A DNA stretch of 36,924 nt from Cyanobium sp. CACIAM 14 (GCA_000708525.1 JMRP01000027.1:1-36924); one strand, 5' to 3'. Shown: positions 17,432 to 27,004, counted from the first letter of the stretch. A program made the numbers and translations. The notes: generated from the letters alone by a model not told the origin.

Positions 17432-18604
17432 TCATGCGGGCAGGGCCAGCAGCGGTCGAGCGCCGGGGAAGAGCAGGGCTTCGGCCCCCGGCAGGAAGCC
17501 CAGCCGGCCCCGCCGGCCATGGGGGTGGTCGTCCTCCAGGGGAGCCCGGAGCCGCACCCTCTGATCCCCCAGCTGCACCTGGTAGAGCCACTCACGGCCC
17601 AGGAACTCCCGACCGCTGATCCAGGCCGGTCCGTCCGGATCGGGGTGGAACACCAGGGACTGAGGACTGGCCATCACCTCCGCTTCGCCGCTCTCCGCGG
17701 AGCGGTCGGCGGCTTCGTCCGCGAACTCCAGCGGCCCCAGGGCGGTGTCCAGACGCCGGCCCCGCCAGCGGGCCGGCAGGAGGTTGGCCTGGAGCACGAA
17801 GCGGCCCACGAAGGCGGTGGCGGGCTGGTGCACCAGTTCCCGGGGAGGGGCGCACTGGTGAAGCACCCCATCGTTGAGCACAGCCACGCGATCACAGATG
17901 GCCAGGGCCTCCTCCGGATCGTGGGTCACCATCAGGCCGCTGGCGCCGCAGCGGGCCAGCACGGCCGGAAGCTCGCTGCGCAGCCGCAGCCTCACCTCCA
18001 CATCCAGGTTGGAGAAGGGTTCATCGAACAGCACCACCGAGGGGGCCGGCGCCAGGGCCCGGGCCATCGCCAGCCGCTGGCGCTGGCCGCCCGAGAGCTC
18101 GTGGGGATAGCGGCGCTCGAGCCCCCCCAGCCCCAGCAGATCCAGCAGCCAGGCGACCCTGCTGGTGTCCTGGCCGCGGCGCAGGCCGAAACAGGCGTTG
18201 CGCCAGGCATCGAGGTGGGGGAACAGGGCATCGTCCTGGAACACCATGCCGACCCCCCGCCGTTCGGGGGGCAGGAAGCGCTCCGGACCGGCCACCTGGC
18301 GACCGCCGATGGCGACGCTGCCCCGGGCGGGCCGCTCGAACCCGGCGATCAGTCGCAGCAGGGTTGTCTTGCCGCAACCCGAAGGCCCCAGCAGGCCCAC
18401 CAGTTCACCGGCAGCGAGCACGAGGTCGATGCCCCGGAGGGTCCAGGCCTGGACATCCCGGCCCGGATAGCGGTACCAGAGATCCTGGAGACGGACATGG
18501 TCGCGAGCGCCGGCGCTGCTGGCCTCAGCGGGGCCGTGGCCCTGCGCGCTGGCCTGGGCGGAGGTGGAGGAGATGGAAGAAGCCATAGGATCCCGGGCGG
18601 TCAT
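17432..18604 (-). CDS. futC: Ferric iron ABC transporter ATP-binding protein (FutC/FbpC type)
   Basis: A 390-residue ATPase: Walker A GPSGCGKTTLLRLIAG, signature LSGGQRQRLAMARAL, Walker B VVLFDEPFSNLD and switch VTHDPEEALAI, followed by a TOBE-like C-terminal region. It has the size and sequence style of the FutC/FbpC branch that drives ferric-iron import with a periplasmic binder and permease, which are not in this window. Spermidine or sulfate importer ATPases are close relatives, so the substrate is moderately sure. The ATG at 18604 is preceded by GGGAG at good spacing; a second ATG lies at 18586. The first ~35 residues are Ser/Ala-rich and non-conserved. It is divergent from ridA. Confidence 0.8.
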   Translation of the reverse strand: MTARDPMASSISSTSAQASAQGHGPAEASSAGARDHVRLQDLWYRYPGRDVQAWTLRGIDLVLAAGELVGLLGPSGCGKTTLLRLIAGFERPARGSVAIGGRQVAGPERFLPPERRGVGMVFQDDALFPHLDAWRNACFGLRRGQDTSRVAWLLDLLGLGGLERRYPHELSGGQRQRLAMARALAPAPSVVLFDEPFSNLDVEVRLRLRSELPAVLARCGASGLMVTHDPEEALAICDRVAVLNDGVLHQCAPPRELVHQPATAFVGRFVLQANLLPARWRGRRLDTALGPLEFADEAADRSAESGEAEVMASPQSLVFHPDPDGPAWISGREFLGREWLYQVQLGDQRVRLRAPLEDDHPHGRRGRLGFLPGAEALLFPGARPLLALPA

Positions 18605-18615
18605 TGTCTCCCGTC

Positions 18616-19044
18616 ATGAGTTCGAGCGCCGAGGGAGGTGAGAAAAGGCACAGTCGAGGGCTGCAGGCGGTGCACACCGAGGCCGCCCCGGCGCCGGTGG
18701 GGCCGTACAACCAGGCCGTGCTGGCCGGAGGTCTGCTCTTCTGCTCCGGGCAGATCGCTCTCGACCCCGTGACCGGCGCGATGGTGGGCGGGGGCGACGT
18801 GGAAGCGGAGACCCGCCAGGTGCTCGCCAACCTGCAGGCGGTGATGGCGGCCGCCGGCTGCTCAGCCGCTCAGGTGGTGCGCACCACGGTGTTCCTGGTG
18901 GATCTGGACGACTTCGCCCGGGTCAACGCCCTCTATGCCGAGGTGTTCGGCAGCGGCGTGGCGCCGGCCCGTGCCTGCGTCCAGGTGGCGGCCCTGCCCA
19001 AGGGCGCCCGGGTGGAGATCGACGCCATCGCCGTTCCCGGTTGA
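18616..19044 (+). CDS. ridA: RidA family enamine/imine deaminase
   Basis: A 142-residue RidA (YjgF/YER057c) protein. Family marks are APVGPYNQAVLAGGLLFCSGQIALDP, QVLANLQAVMAAAG and the C-terminal ARACVQVAALPKGARVEIDAIA with the conserved catalytic Arg and Glu. It hydrolyses reactive enamine/imine intermediates released by PLP enzymes. About 20 N-terminal residues (SSSAEGGEKRH) are extra compared with the usual ~125-130-residue core. The ATG at 18616 is preferred to a TTG at 18604. The start lies only 11 bases from the divergent futC start, so the two genes must share or overlap their promoters. Confidence 0.9.
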   Translation: MSSSAEGGEKRHSRGLQAVHTEAAPAPVGPYNQAVLAGGLLFCSGQIALDPVTGAMVGGGDVEAETRQVLANLQAVMAAAGCSAAQVVRTTVFLVDLDDFARVNALYAEVFGSGVAPARACVQVAALPKGARVEIDAIAVPG

Positions 19045-19082
19045 GCCTGGCTGCGTTGCCCGGACTGAGGCACCCTGTAGCC

Positions 19083-19364
19083 ATGGAAACCCCCTTCGGC
19101 ACCTGGTTCCACGAGGTGCTGGTGCTGACGCCGGGCCGCTTCGAGGAGGCGGTGGAGGCGGTGCTGGCGGTGCAGCAGTTCAAGACGGTGGTGCTCCACC
19201 TCAGTGCCATGCCACCGGAGGAGGCCCAGCGCACCATCGATTTCGTCTCCGGCGGCGTCTTCGCGATGGACGGGCAGTCGGAGCGGCTGGGCGACACCGT
19301 GTTCCTGTTCGCCCCGGCCCTGGTGACCATCCGCCGCGACGGCGAGGACGGACAGGAAAGCTGA
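19083..19364 (+). CDS. sepF: Short SepF-like cell-division protein
   Basis: A 93-residue protein that matches the SepF core: FKTVVLHLSAMPPEEAQRTIDFVSGGVFAMDGQSERLGDTVFLFAP. In SepF this domain forms the dimer that tethers FtsZ to the membrane. Full cyanobacterial SepF proteins are usually about twice this length and carry an N-terminal membrane-targeting helix and linker, which are missing here. It may be a second, short paralogue or act in another assembly. The ATG at 19083 is preferred to an upstream TTG at 19041, which would overlap the ridA stop. The gene shares direction with ridA and may be cotranscribed with it. Confidence 0.78.
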   Translation: METPFGTWFHEVLVLTPGRFEEAVEAVLAVQQFKTVVLHLSAMPPEEAQRTIDFVSGGVFAMDGQSERLGDTVFLFAPALVTIRRDGEDGQES

Positions 19365-19449
19365 AGGGGGGACGCGGCACGCCGCCCCTGGGGGGCCCTT
19401 GTGCGCTGGTCGCCAGGGGAGTACCACGGGCCTGGATCGCGAGCTGCCC

Positions 19450-19995
19450 ATGAAACGAGCCATCGGCCTGGCCGCGCTGGCCGCCGCCTGGAGCCTGGGC
19501 GGCCCCGCGGCCGCGGCCCTGGGGGCCCCCTCCGGCCCGACACCGGGGCAACCCGGCAGCGGCCAGTTGGTGCTGGTGCGCACGGATCGGCAGATGCCGA
19601 TCACCGGGGATCCGATCTGGGAGCTGCAGCTGGATCTGCCGGGGCAGCCCCAGCGGGCCTACGAGGCCCTGGTGGGACGGGCACGGCATCAGGATGGCGA
19701 CCGCGATCGGCTGGGCAGCAAGGCGCCCCTCCCCCGCGGCCGCTACCTGCTCACCGAGATCACCCCCCTCGACGGCACGGACGGACCGGAACTGGGCCGC
19801 TTCCTCTGGATCGGCCTGGAGCCTGAGTTCCCGACGGCCCGCCGGGCCCTGGGGATCCACCACGACCCCAGCGCCGGAGCGGGCCGGGACAGCGGCACCG
19901 ACGGATGCATCGGGCTGATCCACGGCAACGACCTGCTGGTGCTGGGCGACCTGCTGCGCCGCAGCGGCACCCGCGAGCTGCTGGTGAAGGACTGA
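19450..19995 (+). CDS. Exported L,D-transpeptidase-like (YkuD-type) protein
   Basis: A 181-residue protein with an N-terminal signal peptide (MKRAIGLAALAAAWSLGGPA, then an AAA cleavage-like site). The C-terminal half has LGIHHDPSAGAGRDSGTDGCIGLIHGNDLL. This resembles the L,D-transpeptidase catalytic stretch, a His followed some 15 residues later by a [S/T]-x-G-C motif, with Cys in TDGCIGL as nucleophile. The usual SHGCIR reads TDGCIG here, so the His and Arg of the textbook motif are replaced, a variant I believe is common in cyanobacterial members. The likely role is peptidoglycan cross-linking or editing in the periplasm. The ATG at 19450 is chosen because the signal peptide begins there. 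Confidence 0.72.
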   Translation: MKRAIGLAALAAAWSLGGPAAAALGAPSGPTPGQPGSGQLVLVRTDRQMPITGDPIWELQLDLPGQPQRAYEALVGRARHQDGDRDRLGSKAPLPRGRYLLTEITPLDGTDGPELGRFLWIGLEPEFPTARRALGIHHDPSAGAGRDSGTDGCIGLIHGNDLLVLGDLLRRSGTRELLVKD

Positions 19996-20017
19996 ACGAT
20001 GGCCTGCCGGCCGCAGT

Positions 20018-20248
20018 TCAGGAACGCGCGGCCAGGGCCTCCCGCAGGCGCCGCTCCAGACCCAGCCGCTGGGCGGGATCGCCCACCAGCCGCAACGCCC
20101 CGCTGCCCGGCCACCAGTTGAGGCGCAGGTTGGATTCGCCGTCCTCGATCACCAGCATCTCGAAGGCCCCCTCGTGCACCCAGTGGCCCTCGCAGCCCAG
20201 AGTCCGCACGAGGTCCTGGAGTTCGGCCAGGGTTCCCTTGAACTCCAC
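20018..20248 (-). CDS. Small conserved-looking hypothetical protein
   Basis: A short acidic-aromatic protein of 76 residues from the GTG at 20248 (EFKGTLAELQDLVRTLGCEG, then GHWVHEGAFEMLVIEDGESNLRLNWWPGSGAL). The text has the look of a real small cyanobacterial protein: balanced composition, a likely beta-rich centre with two Trp, and a terminal helix. An ATG at 20314 in the same frame would add 22 poorly structured residues. I do not recognise a family or function. It lies convergent with the L,D-transpeptidase-like gene (22 bases between the stops) and downstream of the CHAD gene on the same strand, with promoter-like less GC-rich DNA around 20260-20280. Confidence 0.65.
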   Translation of the reverse strand: MEFKGTLAELQDLVRTLGCEGHWVHEGAFEMLVIEDGESNLRLNWWPGSGALRLVGDPAQRLGLERRLREALAARS

Positions 20249-20332
20249 GGCGGGTTCTGTCGGATGAAGAGAGTGTAGGGACGGCGGGCGGCCCCCTTCT
20301 GCCATCGCCGCCATCCTTACGGACCCGTCCGC

Positions 20333-21277
20333 TCAGGCCAGCCCGAGCAGGTGCCGGTGCAGGCGGAGGCGACCGGGAGCCCCGGCCATCTCCGCCGCCC
20401 GCTCGCGCCAGCCTCGCCAGTGCTCCTCCTGCTGACGTCGCAGTTCCGCCTTCAGGGAGGGGATGGGCCCGGTCCGGCCGGATCCTCGACGGTCGGCCAG
20501 GCGTTCCTGCAGCACCTGCAGGTCGTGCAGCGTGCCCAGCTCGTCCTGGGCCCGTTTCAGCTGGCCGATCCAGCCCACGACCTCCGGATCGAGGAAGGGT
20601 TCCAGGTTCTCCAGGGCATACCGAACCCCCTTGATGCGCTTGCGCAGGGCGTGCAGATCTTCTGAGGCGGGATCATCGGCGCTCCAGCCCGGATGGAGGA
20701 AGAGCCCGGAAACGATGGGCAGCTTCCACTCCAGCAGCCTTTCCTGGAGGGCGGTCTGCCCCAGGGCCGTGAACACCGGACGACGCTGCCAGCGTTGCAG
20801 GCTGGAGAGCAGCCTGAGGTAGCCGCTCCCATTGAGGGCCTCCACCAGCTCCCCGAACGCCAGACGGCGGTCCCTGGCCAGCCGTTGGAGGACCGGCCGC
20901 ATGGCCTTCTTCTCGGAGTCGGGCAGAGGGGGGAGCAGAGAGGTCCGCAGGCGCTCCCCGATCACGTCGAGATCGCGGGTGAGGCCGGTGCGGCGGGCCA
21001 CCCGCGCGATGCGGCCATCGCTGATGGGGGCTGGCAGCACCAGGGCCGGCGCGAACTGGCCCAGGGCCGTGCGCAGCCGCCGGAGAGAGACGCGCAACTG
21101 GTGCAGATCCTCGGGATCGGCATCGGCCAGCACTTTGGGATGGATGGTACCGAGACGGCGCGTCTGCCGCTGAATCAGCCCCAGGGCATGGTCACCGCCG
21201 GAGGCGGCAGGTCCGGCAGCCTCGCCGGGAGGGTCAGCGGGCCGTTGCGGGGACTGGAGCGGGGGGGCACTGACCAT
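20333..21277 (-). CDS. CHAD domain protein
   Basis: A 314-residue all-helical CHAD (conserved histidine alpha-helical) domain protein. Seen features are DLHQLRVSLRRLRTALGQFAP near residue 65 (the His/Arg-rich first repeat), TGLTRDLDVIGERL, and in the second half DLHALRKRIKGVRYALENLEPFL with DELGTLHDLQVLQERLADRR. CHAD domains bind inorganic polyphosphate through these basic and His residues and in some bacteria localise to polyphosphate granules. The ATG at 21277 removes a 36-residue Arg/Pro-rich upstream stretch that does not look coding. It is divergent from the KaiC-like gene with 154 bases between them. Confidence 0.83.
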   Translation of the reverse strand: MVSAPPLQSPQRPADPPGEAAGPAASGGDHALGLIQRQTRRLGTIHPKVLADADPEDLHQLRVSLRRLRTALGQFAPALVLPAPISDGRIARVARRTGLTRDLDVIGERLRTSLLPPLPDSEKKAMRPVLQRLARDRRLAFGELVEALNGSGYLRLLSSLQRWQRRPVFTALGQTALQERLLEWKLPIVSGLFLHPGWSADDPASEDLHALRKRIKGVRYALENLEPFLDPEVVGWIGQLKRAQDELGTLHDLQVLQERLADRRGSGRTGPIPSLKAELRRQQEEHWRGWRERAAEMAGAPGRLRLHRHLLGLA

Positions 21278-21352
21278 GGCGCGGCGGGGAGCGCGGGTCG
21301 GGTCGGGCGGGGCGCTGGGGAGGCCGGCGCCGCGCCGGGGATTCACTCTATG

Positions 21353-21382
21353 GTCGCGATCCGGAACCCCGTCGCGATCCGG
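21353..21382. repeat. Paired 12-base direct repeat in the CHAD / KaiC-like divergent region
   Basis: GTCGCGATCCGG occurs at 21353-21364 and again at 21371-21382, starts 18 bases apart. The pair lies within the 154-base gap between the divergent CHAD and KaiC-like starts, about 50-80 bases upstream of the latter. A tandem operator is possible, but no known regulator motif was recognised. Confidence 0.4.
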
Positions 21383-21431
21383 CAAGCCTGGGGGTCCCGG
21401 ACCCTAGGTTGGCTCCAGACAGGCCAGCGAC

Positions 21432-23144
21432 GTGCAGGACCCAGGGACAGGATCCGGCAGCGGCCACCAATCCGCCGGGCTCGCCAAGGCCCCCACCGGC
21501 ATCCGGGGCTTCGAGGCGATCAGCCACGGGGGACTGCCCCGCGGACGCCCCACATTGATCACGGGAGCCTCCGGCAGCGGCAAGACCCTCTTCGCCATGG
21601 AGTTCCTGGTGCGCGGGGCGCTGCAGTTCGACGAACCGGGCGTGATGCTGACGTTCGAGGAATCGGCCGAGGACATCGCCGCCAACGTCCGCTCCCTCGG
21701 CTTCGACATCGGCGAACTGGTGGCCAGGAAACGGCTGGCCGTCTGTGCCATGCCGATCGATCCGTCGGAGATCATCACGGCCGGCAGCTTCGATCTCGAG
21801 GCCCTGTTCGTGCGGCTGGAGCGGGCGGTTGATTCTGTGGGTGCCCGCCGGGTGGCCCTCGACACCATCGAGGTGCTCCTCACCTGCCTGGGCAACGAGG
21901 TGATCGTGCGCGGCGAACTCTCCCGCCTGTTCCGCCGGCTCAAGCAGCGGGGGCTCACCACCGTGGTCACCGGCGAGCGCGGCCGCGCCGGCGATCTCAC
22001 CCGCTTCGGCATCGAGGACTACGTCTCCGATTGCGTGCTGGTGCTCGACCAGCGGGTCGACAACGAGATCTCCACCCGGCGGCTGCGGATCGTGAAATAC
22101 CGGGGCTCGGTGCACGCCACCAACGAGTTCCCGTTCCTGATCACCGACCGGGGCCTGACGGTGCTGCCCATCACGGCGGTGGCCCTCACCTATCCGGCGG
22201 CGACCGAACGGATCTCAAGCGGCATCGAACGGCTGGACGGGATGCTGGGCGGCGGGATCTACCGCGGCTCCACGGTGCTGATCAGCGGCAGCGCCGGCAC
22301 GGGCAAGACCACCCTGGTGGCCCACCTGATCGAGGCGGCCTGCCGCCGGGGCGAGCGGGCCCTGTTCCTCTCCTATGAGGAATCCCCGGACCAGCTGATC
22401 CGCAACATGGCTTCGGTGGGCCTGGAGCTGCAGCCCTGGATCGACGCCGGCCTGCTGACGCTCTGGGCCGAGCGCGCCACCGCCCATGGACTGGAGGAGC
22501 ATCTCGACCGGCTCGACCGGCTGCTGGACGACTTCCAGCCGCGGATGGCAGCGCTCGACGCCATGGGAAGTCTGGTCCAGATCGGCTCCCGGCGGGAAGT
22601 GACGGCGGCCCTGGCCCGGCAGATCGATCTGATGAAGGGCCGCGGCATCACCGCCGTGCTCACCTCCCTCACCCATGGCGAGGAGAGCGAGAGCAGTGCG
22701 GTCGCCGTGTCCTCCCTCACCGACACCTGGCTGCTGCTGCGCAACGTCGAGAGCGACGGGGAGCGCAACCGGCTGCTGTTCGTGATCAAGAGCCGGGGCA
22801 TGGCCCACTCCAACCAGGTGCGGGAGTTCGTGATCAGCGATCGGGGCGCCGAACTGCTCGACGTGGCGCTCGGCCCCGAAGGGGTGCTGACCGGTTCGGC
22901 CCGCCTGGCGCACGAGAGGACGCTCGCCTCCGCCGCCGCCCGACTGGAGGCCGAGATCGCCCGCCGCCGGGCCCTGCTGGCCAGGCAGGAGAGCGCCACT
23001 GCCGCGCAGATTGCGGCGCTGCAGGGGGAACTGGAGGCGGAGCGCGTCGCCTTCGAGGCTTTCGTGGCCGAGGAATACCGCCGCCAGCAGGAGCAGTCCA
23101 GGGACCGGTCGGGACGCGAGCGGCAGGGGGAGGACGCTCCCTGA
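21432..23144 (+). CDS. kaiC2: KaiC2-like double RecA-domain ATPase
   Basis: A 570-residue KaiC-family protein with two RecA-like domains. CI has Walker A GASGSGKT (45-52) and the catalytic Glu pair at 76-77 (LTFEESAED). CII has Walker A GSAGTGKT (286-293) and Glu pair 316-317 (LSYEESPDQ). At the place of the clock KaiC phosphosites S431/T432 it reads SSLTDT, with Ser427-Ser428, as in the KaiC2 group rather than the Ser-Thr of clock KaiC. The C-terminal ~80 residues are a charged Glu/Arg/Ala coiled-coil, not the KaiA-binding tail. No kaiA or kaiB is in the window. A role outside the core clock is likely but unproven. The start is the GTG at 21432. Confidence 0.86.
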   Translation: MQDPGTGSGSGHQSAGLAKAPTGIRGFEAISHGGLPRGRPTLITGASGSGKTLFAMEFLVRGALQFDEPGVMLTFEESAEDIAANVRSLGFDIGELVARKRLAVCAMPIDPSEIITAGSFDLEALFVRLERAVDSVGARRVALDTIEVLLTCLGNEVIVRGELSRLFRRLKQRGLTTVVTGERGRAGDLTRFGIEDYVSDCVLVLDQRVDNEISTRRLRIVKYRGSVHATNEFPFLITDRGLTVLPITAVALTYPAATERISSGIERLDGMLGGGIYRGSTVLISGSAGTGKTTLVAHLIEAACRRGERALFLSYEESPDQLIRNMASVGLELQPWIDAGLLTLWAERATAHGLEEHLDRLDRLLDDFQPRMAALDAMGSLVQIGSRREVTAALARQIDLMKGRGITAVLTSLTHGEESESSAVAVSSLTDTWLLLRNVESDGERNRLLFVIKSRGMAHSNQVREFVISDRGAELLDVALGPEGVLTGSARLAHERTLASAAARLEAEIARRRALLARQESATAAQIAALQGELEAERVAFEAFVAEEYRRQQEQSRDRSGRERQGEDAP

Positions 23145-23227
23145 TCCCCCCGCTGGATCGGGTGGAGGCCCAGAATCGTGAAGTGGCGTTGCGGGAGGGC
23201 CATGGAACCCGCGGACCCGGCGAGGCG

Positions 23228-26200
23228 ATGAAACGGATCGTGCTGATCGCCGGCTTCGAGGCCTTCAATGCCGGTCTCTACCGGCAGGCGGCGGAGCAGG
23301 CCATGGACCGCTGCCCCGGGCTGCGGATCGAGGTGTTCAGTGACCGGGACCTCACCGCGCGGCCGGTGGAGGTGGAGGCCGCCCTTGCCGGAGCCGACGC
23401 CGTCTTCGCCAGCCTGATCTTCGATTTCGACCAGGTGGAGTGGCTGCGGCCGCGGATCGAGTCGATCCCGGTCCGCCTGGTGTTCGAGTCGGCGATCGAG
23501 CTGATGGGGCTCACCCGCTTCGGACGCTTCAGCCTCGGGGGCAGCGGCGCGGGAATGCCGAAGCCCATCCAGGCCCTGCTGGCCAAGTTCGGCGGCGGCC
23601 GCGAGGAGGACCGGCTCGCCGGCTACATCGGCTTTCTCAAGGTGGGCCCGAAGCTGCTGCGCTTCCTGCCCTCCCGCAAGGCGCAGGACCTGCGCCACTG
23701 GCTGATCCTCTACGGCTACTGGAACGCCGGCGGCAGCGCCAACGTGGCCGCCCTGTTCCTGCACCTGGCCCGCCACGGCCTCGGCCTGAAGAGCGGGCCG
23801 ATCCCGCCGCCGCGGGAATCGCCCAATCTCGGGCTGCTGCACCCCGAGCACGAGGGTTTCTTCCTCTCCCCGGCCGACTACCTGGCCTGGTTCCGGCGCC
23901 ACCGCCCCGAGAGCGCCCCGGAGCGGCAGAACTGGCCGGTGGTGGGGCTGCTGCTCTACCGCAAGCACGTCATCACCGAGCAGCCCTACCTCCCCCAGCT
24001 GATCCGCGCCTTCGAGGCGGCGCAGCTGATTCCCCTGCCGGTGTTCATCAACGGCGTGGAGGGCCACATGGCCGTGCGCGACTGGATGCGGGGGCCAGGC
24101 GAGGCGGCAGGCGGGGAGGCGGCCTCTCGCGGTGCGGTGACCGTGGAGGCGATCGTCTCCACCATCGGCTTTCCACTGGTGGGGGGGCCGGCGGGCTCGA
24201 TGGAGGCGGGCCGGCGCGAGGAGGTGGCCCAGCGCATCCTGCGGGCCCGCGACGTGCCCTACGTGGTGGCCGCGCCGTTGCTGATCCAGGACCTGCACTC
24301 CTGGACCCGCCAGGGGATCGGCGGGCTGCAGGGGGTGGTGCTGTTCGCCCTGCCGGAACTGGACGGGGCGATCGACCCGGTGCCCCTGGGCGGGCTGGTG
24401 GGCGATCGCATCCACCTGATTCCCGAGCGGCTGCGGCGGCTCACCGGCCGCCTCAACGCCTGGATCGCCCTGCGCCGCAAACCGCCCGCCGAGCGCCGCC
24501 TGGCGATCGTGCTCTACGGATTCCCGCCCGGCTACGGCGCCACCGGCACCGCCGCCCTGCTCAATGTGCCCGAATCACTGATGGCGCTGCTGCGGGCCCT
24601 GGCCGCCGCGGGCTACGACATGGGCGAACTGCCGGAGAGCGGCGAGGCGCTGATCGCCCGGGTGAAGCAGGCCGACGAGGCCTGGGTGTCGCGCCTGCCG
24701 GAGGGGGAGCGCTTCGAGGAGACCGGCACCACCACCGTGGCGGTGCAGAGCCTGAGGGACTGGCTGGGGCCGCTCCACTGCGCCCGCATCGAAAAGCAGT
24801 GGGGCCCGCTGACGGGCAGCGGGATCCGCACCCTGGGGGACCGTTTCCTGCTGGGGGGGGTGCGGCTGGGCAACGTCTGGATCGGGGTGCAGCCGCCCCT
24901 GGGGGTGGCGGGCGATCCGATGCGGCTGATGTACGAGCGCGATCTCACCCCCCACCCCCAGTACGCCGCCTTCTACGGCTGGCTGCAGCAAGGGTTCGCC
25001 GCCGATGCGGTGCTCCACTTCGGCATGCACGGCACGGTGGAGTGGCTGCCCGGATCGCCCCTGGGGAACACCGGCTACTCCTGGCCCGACCTGCTGCTGG
25101 GCCACCTGCCGCACCTGTACGTGTACGCGGCCAACAATCCGTCGGAGTCGATGCTCGCCAAGCGGCGCGGCTACGGCGTGATCGTCTCCCACAACGTGCC
25201 CCCCTACGGCCGGGCCGGCCTCTACCGGGAGCTGATCGCCCTGCGCGATCTGATCGCCGAATACCGGGAGGACCCGGCGCGCAACGAAGCCCTGCGGGAG
25301 GGCATCCTCAAGCAGGTGAGCGACAGCGGCCTCGACGCCGACTGCCCCGCCCCCACCGAGGCCTCCCCGGCCAGCCCCGGCTTCGACCCCGGGGCCTTCG
25401 ACGCCTGGATCGCTCGGCTCAGCGGCTACCTGCAGCTGCTGGAGAACCGGCTGTTCTCCAGCGGCCTGCACACGCTGGGGCAGCCCCCGGACGCCGGGCA
25501 GCGGCTGGGCTACCTCAGGGCCTATTTCGGCGAGCGCCTGGCACCCGAGCTGCTGGAGGCGATCAGCAGCCTGCCGCCGGCGCCCGATGAGACCACCCTC
25601 CAGCAGCAGGCGGCCGAGCTGGAGCGGCGCCATCGCCCCGCGGGGAACGCCGAGAGGATCCGCGAGGCCCTGCGCATCTGCCAGCTGCTGGCGCGCAGCA
25701 ACGAGGAGATCACGCAGCTGCTGCGGGGCCTGGGGGGCGGCTACATCCCCCCCGCCCCCGGCGGCGATCTGCTGCGGGATGGCCCCGGGGTGCTGCCCAC
25801 CGGCCGCAACATCCACGCCCTCGACCCCTACCGCATGCCCTCGCCGGGAGCGATGGCCCGGGGCCGCGCCATCGCCCGCCGCATCCTGGAGAAGCACCGC
25901 GCCGAGAACAACGGCGCCTGGCCCGAGACCGTGGCCGTGATGCTCTGGGGCCTGGATGCGATCAAGACCCGCGGCGAATCCCTGGCGATCCTGCTGGAGC
26001 TGGTGGGGGCCGAGCCGGTGAAGGAGGGCACCGGACGGATCGTGCGCTACGAACTCACGCCGCTGACCCAGCTGGATCATCCCCGCATCGACGTGCTGGT
26101 GAACCTCTCGGGGATCTTCCGGGACAGCTTCGTGAACATCGTCGAGCTGCTCGACGACCTGTTCCGCCGCGCCGCCGAGGCCGACGAACCCATCGAGCGC

Positions 26201-27004
26201 AACGCCATCCGCCGCCATGCCCTGGAGCTCAGGCGCCATGGCATCGAGAACCCCACCGCCCGGCTGTTCTCCAACCCCGCCGGCGACTTCGGCTCGCTGG
26301 TGAACGAGCGGGTCACCGACGCCAACTGGGAGAGCGGCGAGGAGCTGGCCGGCACCTGGCAGGACCGCAACGCCTTCAGCTATGGCCGCGGCGACAAGGG
26401 GCAGAGCCGGCCCGAGGTGCTGGCCTCCCTGCTGGGCAGCACCGAGCGGGTGGTGCAGCAGATCGATTCGGTGGAATACGGCCTCACCGACATCCAGGAG
26501 TACTACGCCAACACCGGCGGCCTCAAGCGGGCCGCCGAGGTGGCCCGGCAGGCCAGCCGGCCGGGGACGAAGGTGGCGGCCAGCTTCGTGGAATCGTTCT
26601 CGCGCGACACCACCCCCCGCGATCTGGAGGAACTGCTGCGGCTGGAGTACCGCACCAAGCTGCTCAATCCCCGCTGGGCCGCAGCGATGGCGGCGATGGG
26701 CTCGGGCGGCGCCTATGAGATCTCCCAGCGCATGACCGCCCTGATCGGCTGGGGCGGCACCGCGGATTTCCGCGACGGCTGGGTCTACGACCAGGCGGCC
26801 GACACCTACGCCCTCGATCCGGCGATGGCCGAGCGGCTGCGCCAGGCCAACCCGGAAGCCTTCCGCAACGTGGTGGGCCGGATGCTGGAGGCCAGCAGCC
26901 GCGGGCTCTGGAACGCCCCGGCCGAGAAGCTGGAGAAGCTGCGCGACCTCTACGACCTCACCGACGCCGAACTGGAGGGCGTGGCCGTGGCGGCCGCGTC
27001 CTAG
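23228..27004 (+). CDS. chlH: Magnesium chelatase large subunit, short-form ChlH (ChlH/BchH/CobN family)
   Basis: A 1258-residue porphyrin-binding chelatase subunit. Landmarks include [15 protein letters not shown]-like text ([19 protein letters not shown]), the metal-site region [20 protein letters not shown] (about residue 598), [18 protein letters not shown], and the C-terminal [36 protein letters not shown] and [20 protein letters not shown]. With ChlD and ChlI it inserts Mg into protoporphyrin IX; CobN-like members insert cobalt. The usual cyanobacterial ChlH is longer (~1330) and starts with a different N-terminal extension, so this may be a second paralogue. The ATG at 23228 begins the first strand ([15 protein letters not shown]). 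The stop TAG overlaps the GTG of chlD by one base. Confidence 0.85.
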   Translation: MKRIVLIAGFEAFNAGLYRQAAEQAMDRCPGLRIEVFSDRDLTARPVEVEAALAGADAVFASLIFDFDQVEWLRPRIESIPVRLVFESAIELMGLTRFGRFSLGGSGAGMPKPIQALLAKFGGGREEDRLAGYIGFLKVGPKLLRFLPSRKAQDLRHWLILYGYWNAGGSANVAALFLHLARHGLGLKSGPIPPPRESPNLGLLHPEHEGFFLSPADYLAWFRRHRPESAPERQNWPVVGLLLYRKHVITEQPYLPQLIRAFEAAQLIPLPVFINGVEGHMAVRDWMRGPGEAAGGEAASRGAVTVEAIVSTIGFPLVGGPAGSMEAGRREEVAQRILRARDVPYVVAAPLLIQDLHSWTRQGIGGLQGVVLFALPELDGAIDPVPLGGLVGDRIHLIPERLRRLTGRLNAWIALRRKPPAERRLAIVLYGFPPGYGATGTAALLNVPESLMALLRALAAAGYDMGELPESGEALIARVKQADEAWVSRLPEGERFEETGTTTVAVQSLRDWLGPLHCARIEKQWGPLTGSGIRTLGDRFLLGGVRLGNVWIGVQPPLGVAGDPMRLMYERDLTPHPQYAAFYGWLQQGFAADAVLHFGMHGTVEWLPGSPLGNTGYSWPDLLLGHLPHLYVYAANNPSESMLAKRRGYGVIVSHNVPPYGRAGLYRELIALRDLIAEYREDPARNEALREGILKQVSDSGLDADCPAPTEASPASPGFDPGAFDAWIARLSGYLQLLENRLFSSGLHTLGQPPDAGQRLGYLRAYFGERLAPELLEAISSLPPAPDETTLQQQAAELERRHRPAGNAERIREALRICQLLARSNEEITQLLRGLGGGYIPPAPGGDLLRDGPGVLPTGRNIHALDPYRMPSPGAMARGRAIARRILEKHRAENNGAWPETVAVMLWGLDAIKTRGESLAILLELVGAEPVKEGTGRIVRYELTPLTQLDHPRIDVLVNLSGIFRDSFVNIVELLDDLFRRAAEADEPIERNAIRRHALELRRHGIENPTARLFSNPAGDFGSLVNERVTDANWESGEELAGTWQDRNAFSYGRGDKGQSRPEVLASLLGSTERVVQQIDSVEYGLTDIQEYYANTGGLKRAAEVARQASRPGTKVAASFVESFSRDTTPRDLEELLRLEYRTKLLNPRWAAAMAAMGSGGAYEISQRMTALIGWGGTADFRDGWVYDQAADTYALDPAMAERLRQANPEAFRNVVGRMLEASSRGLWNAPAEKLEKLRDLYDLTDAELEGVAVAAAS

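Noticed and set aside
24575-26239. 554-codon minus-strand frame opposite chlH
   Set aside because: Shadow of the chlH coding sequence; no motifs, skewed Gln/Gly/Val content.
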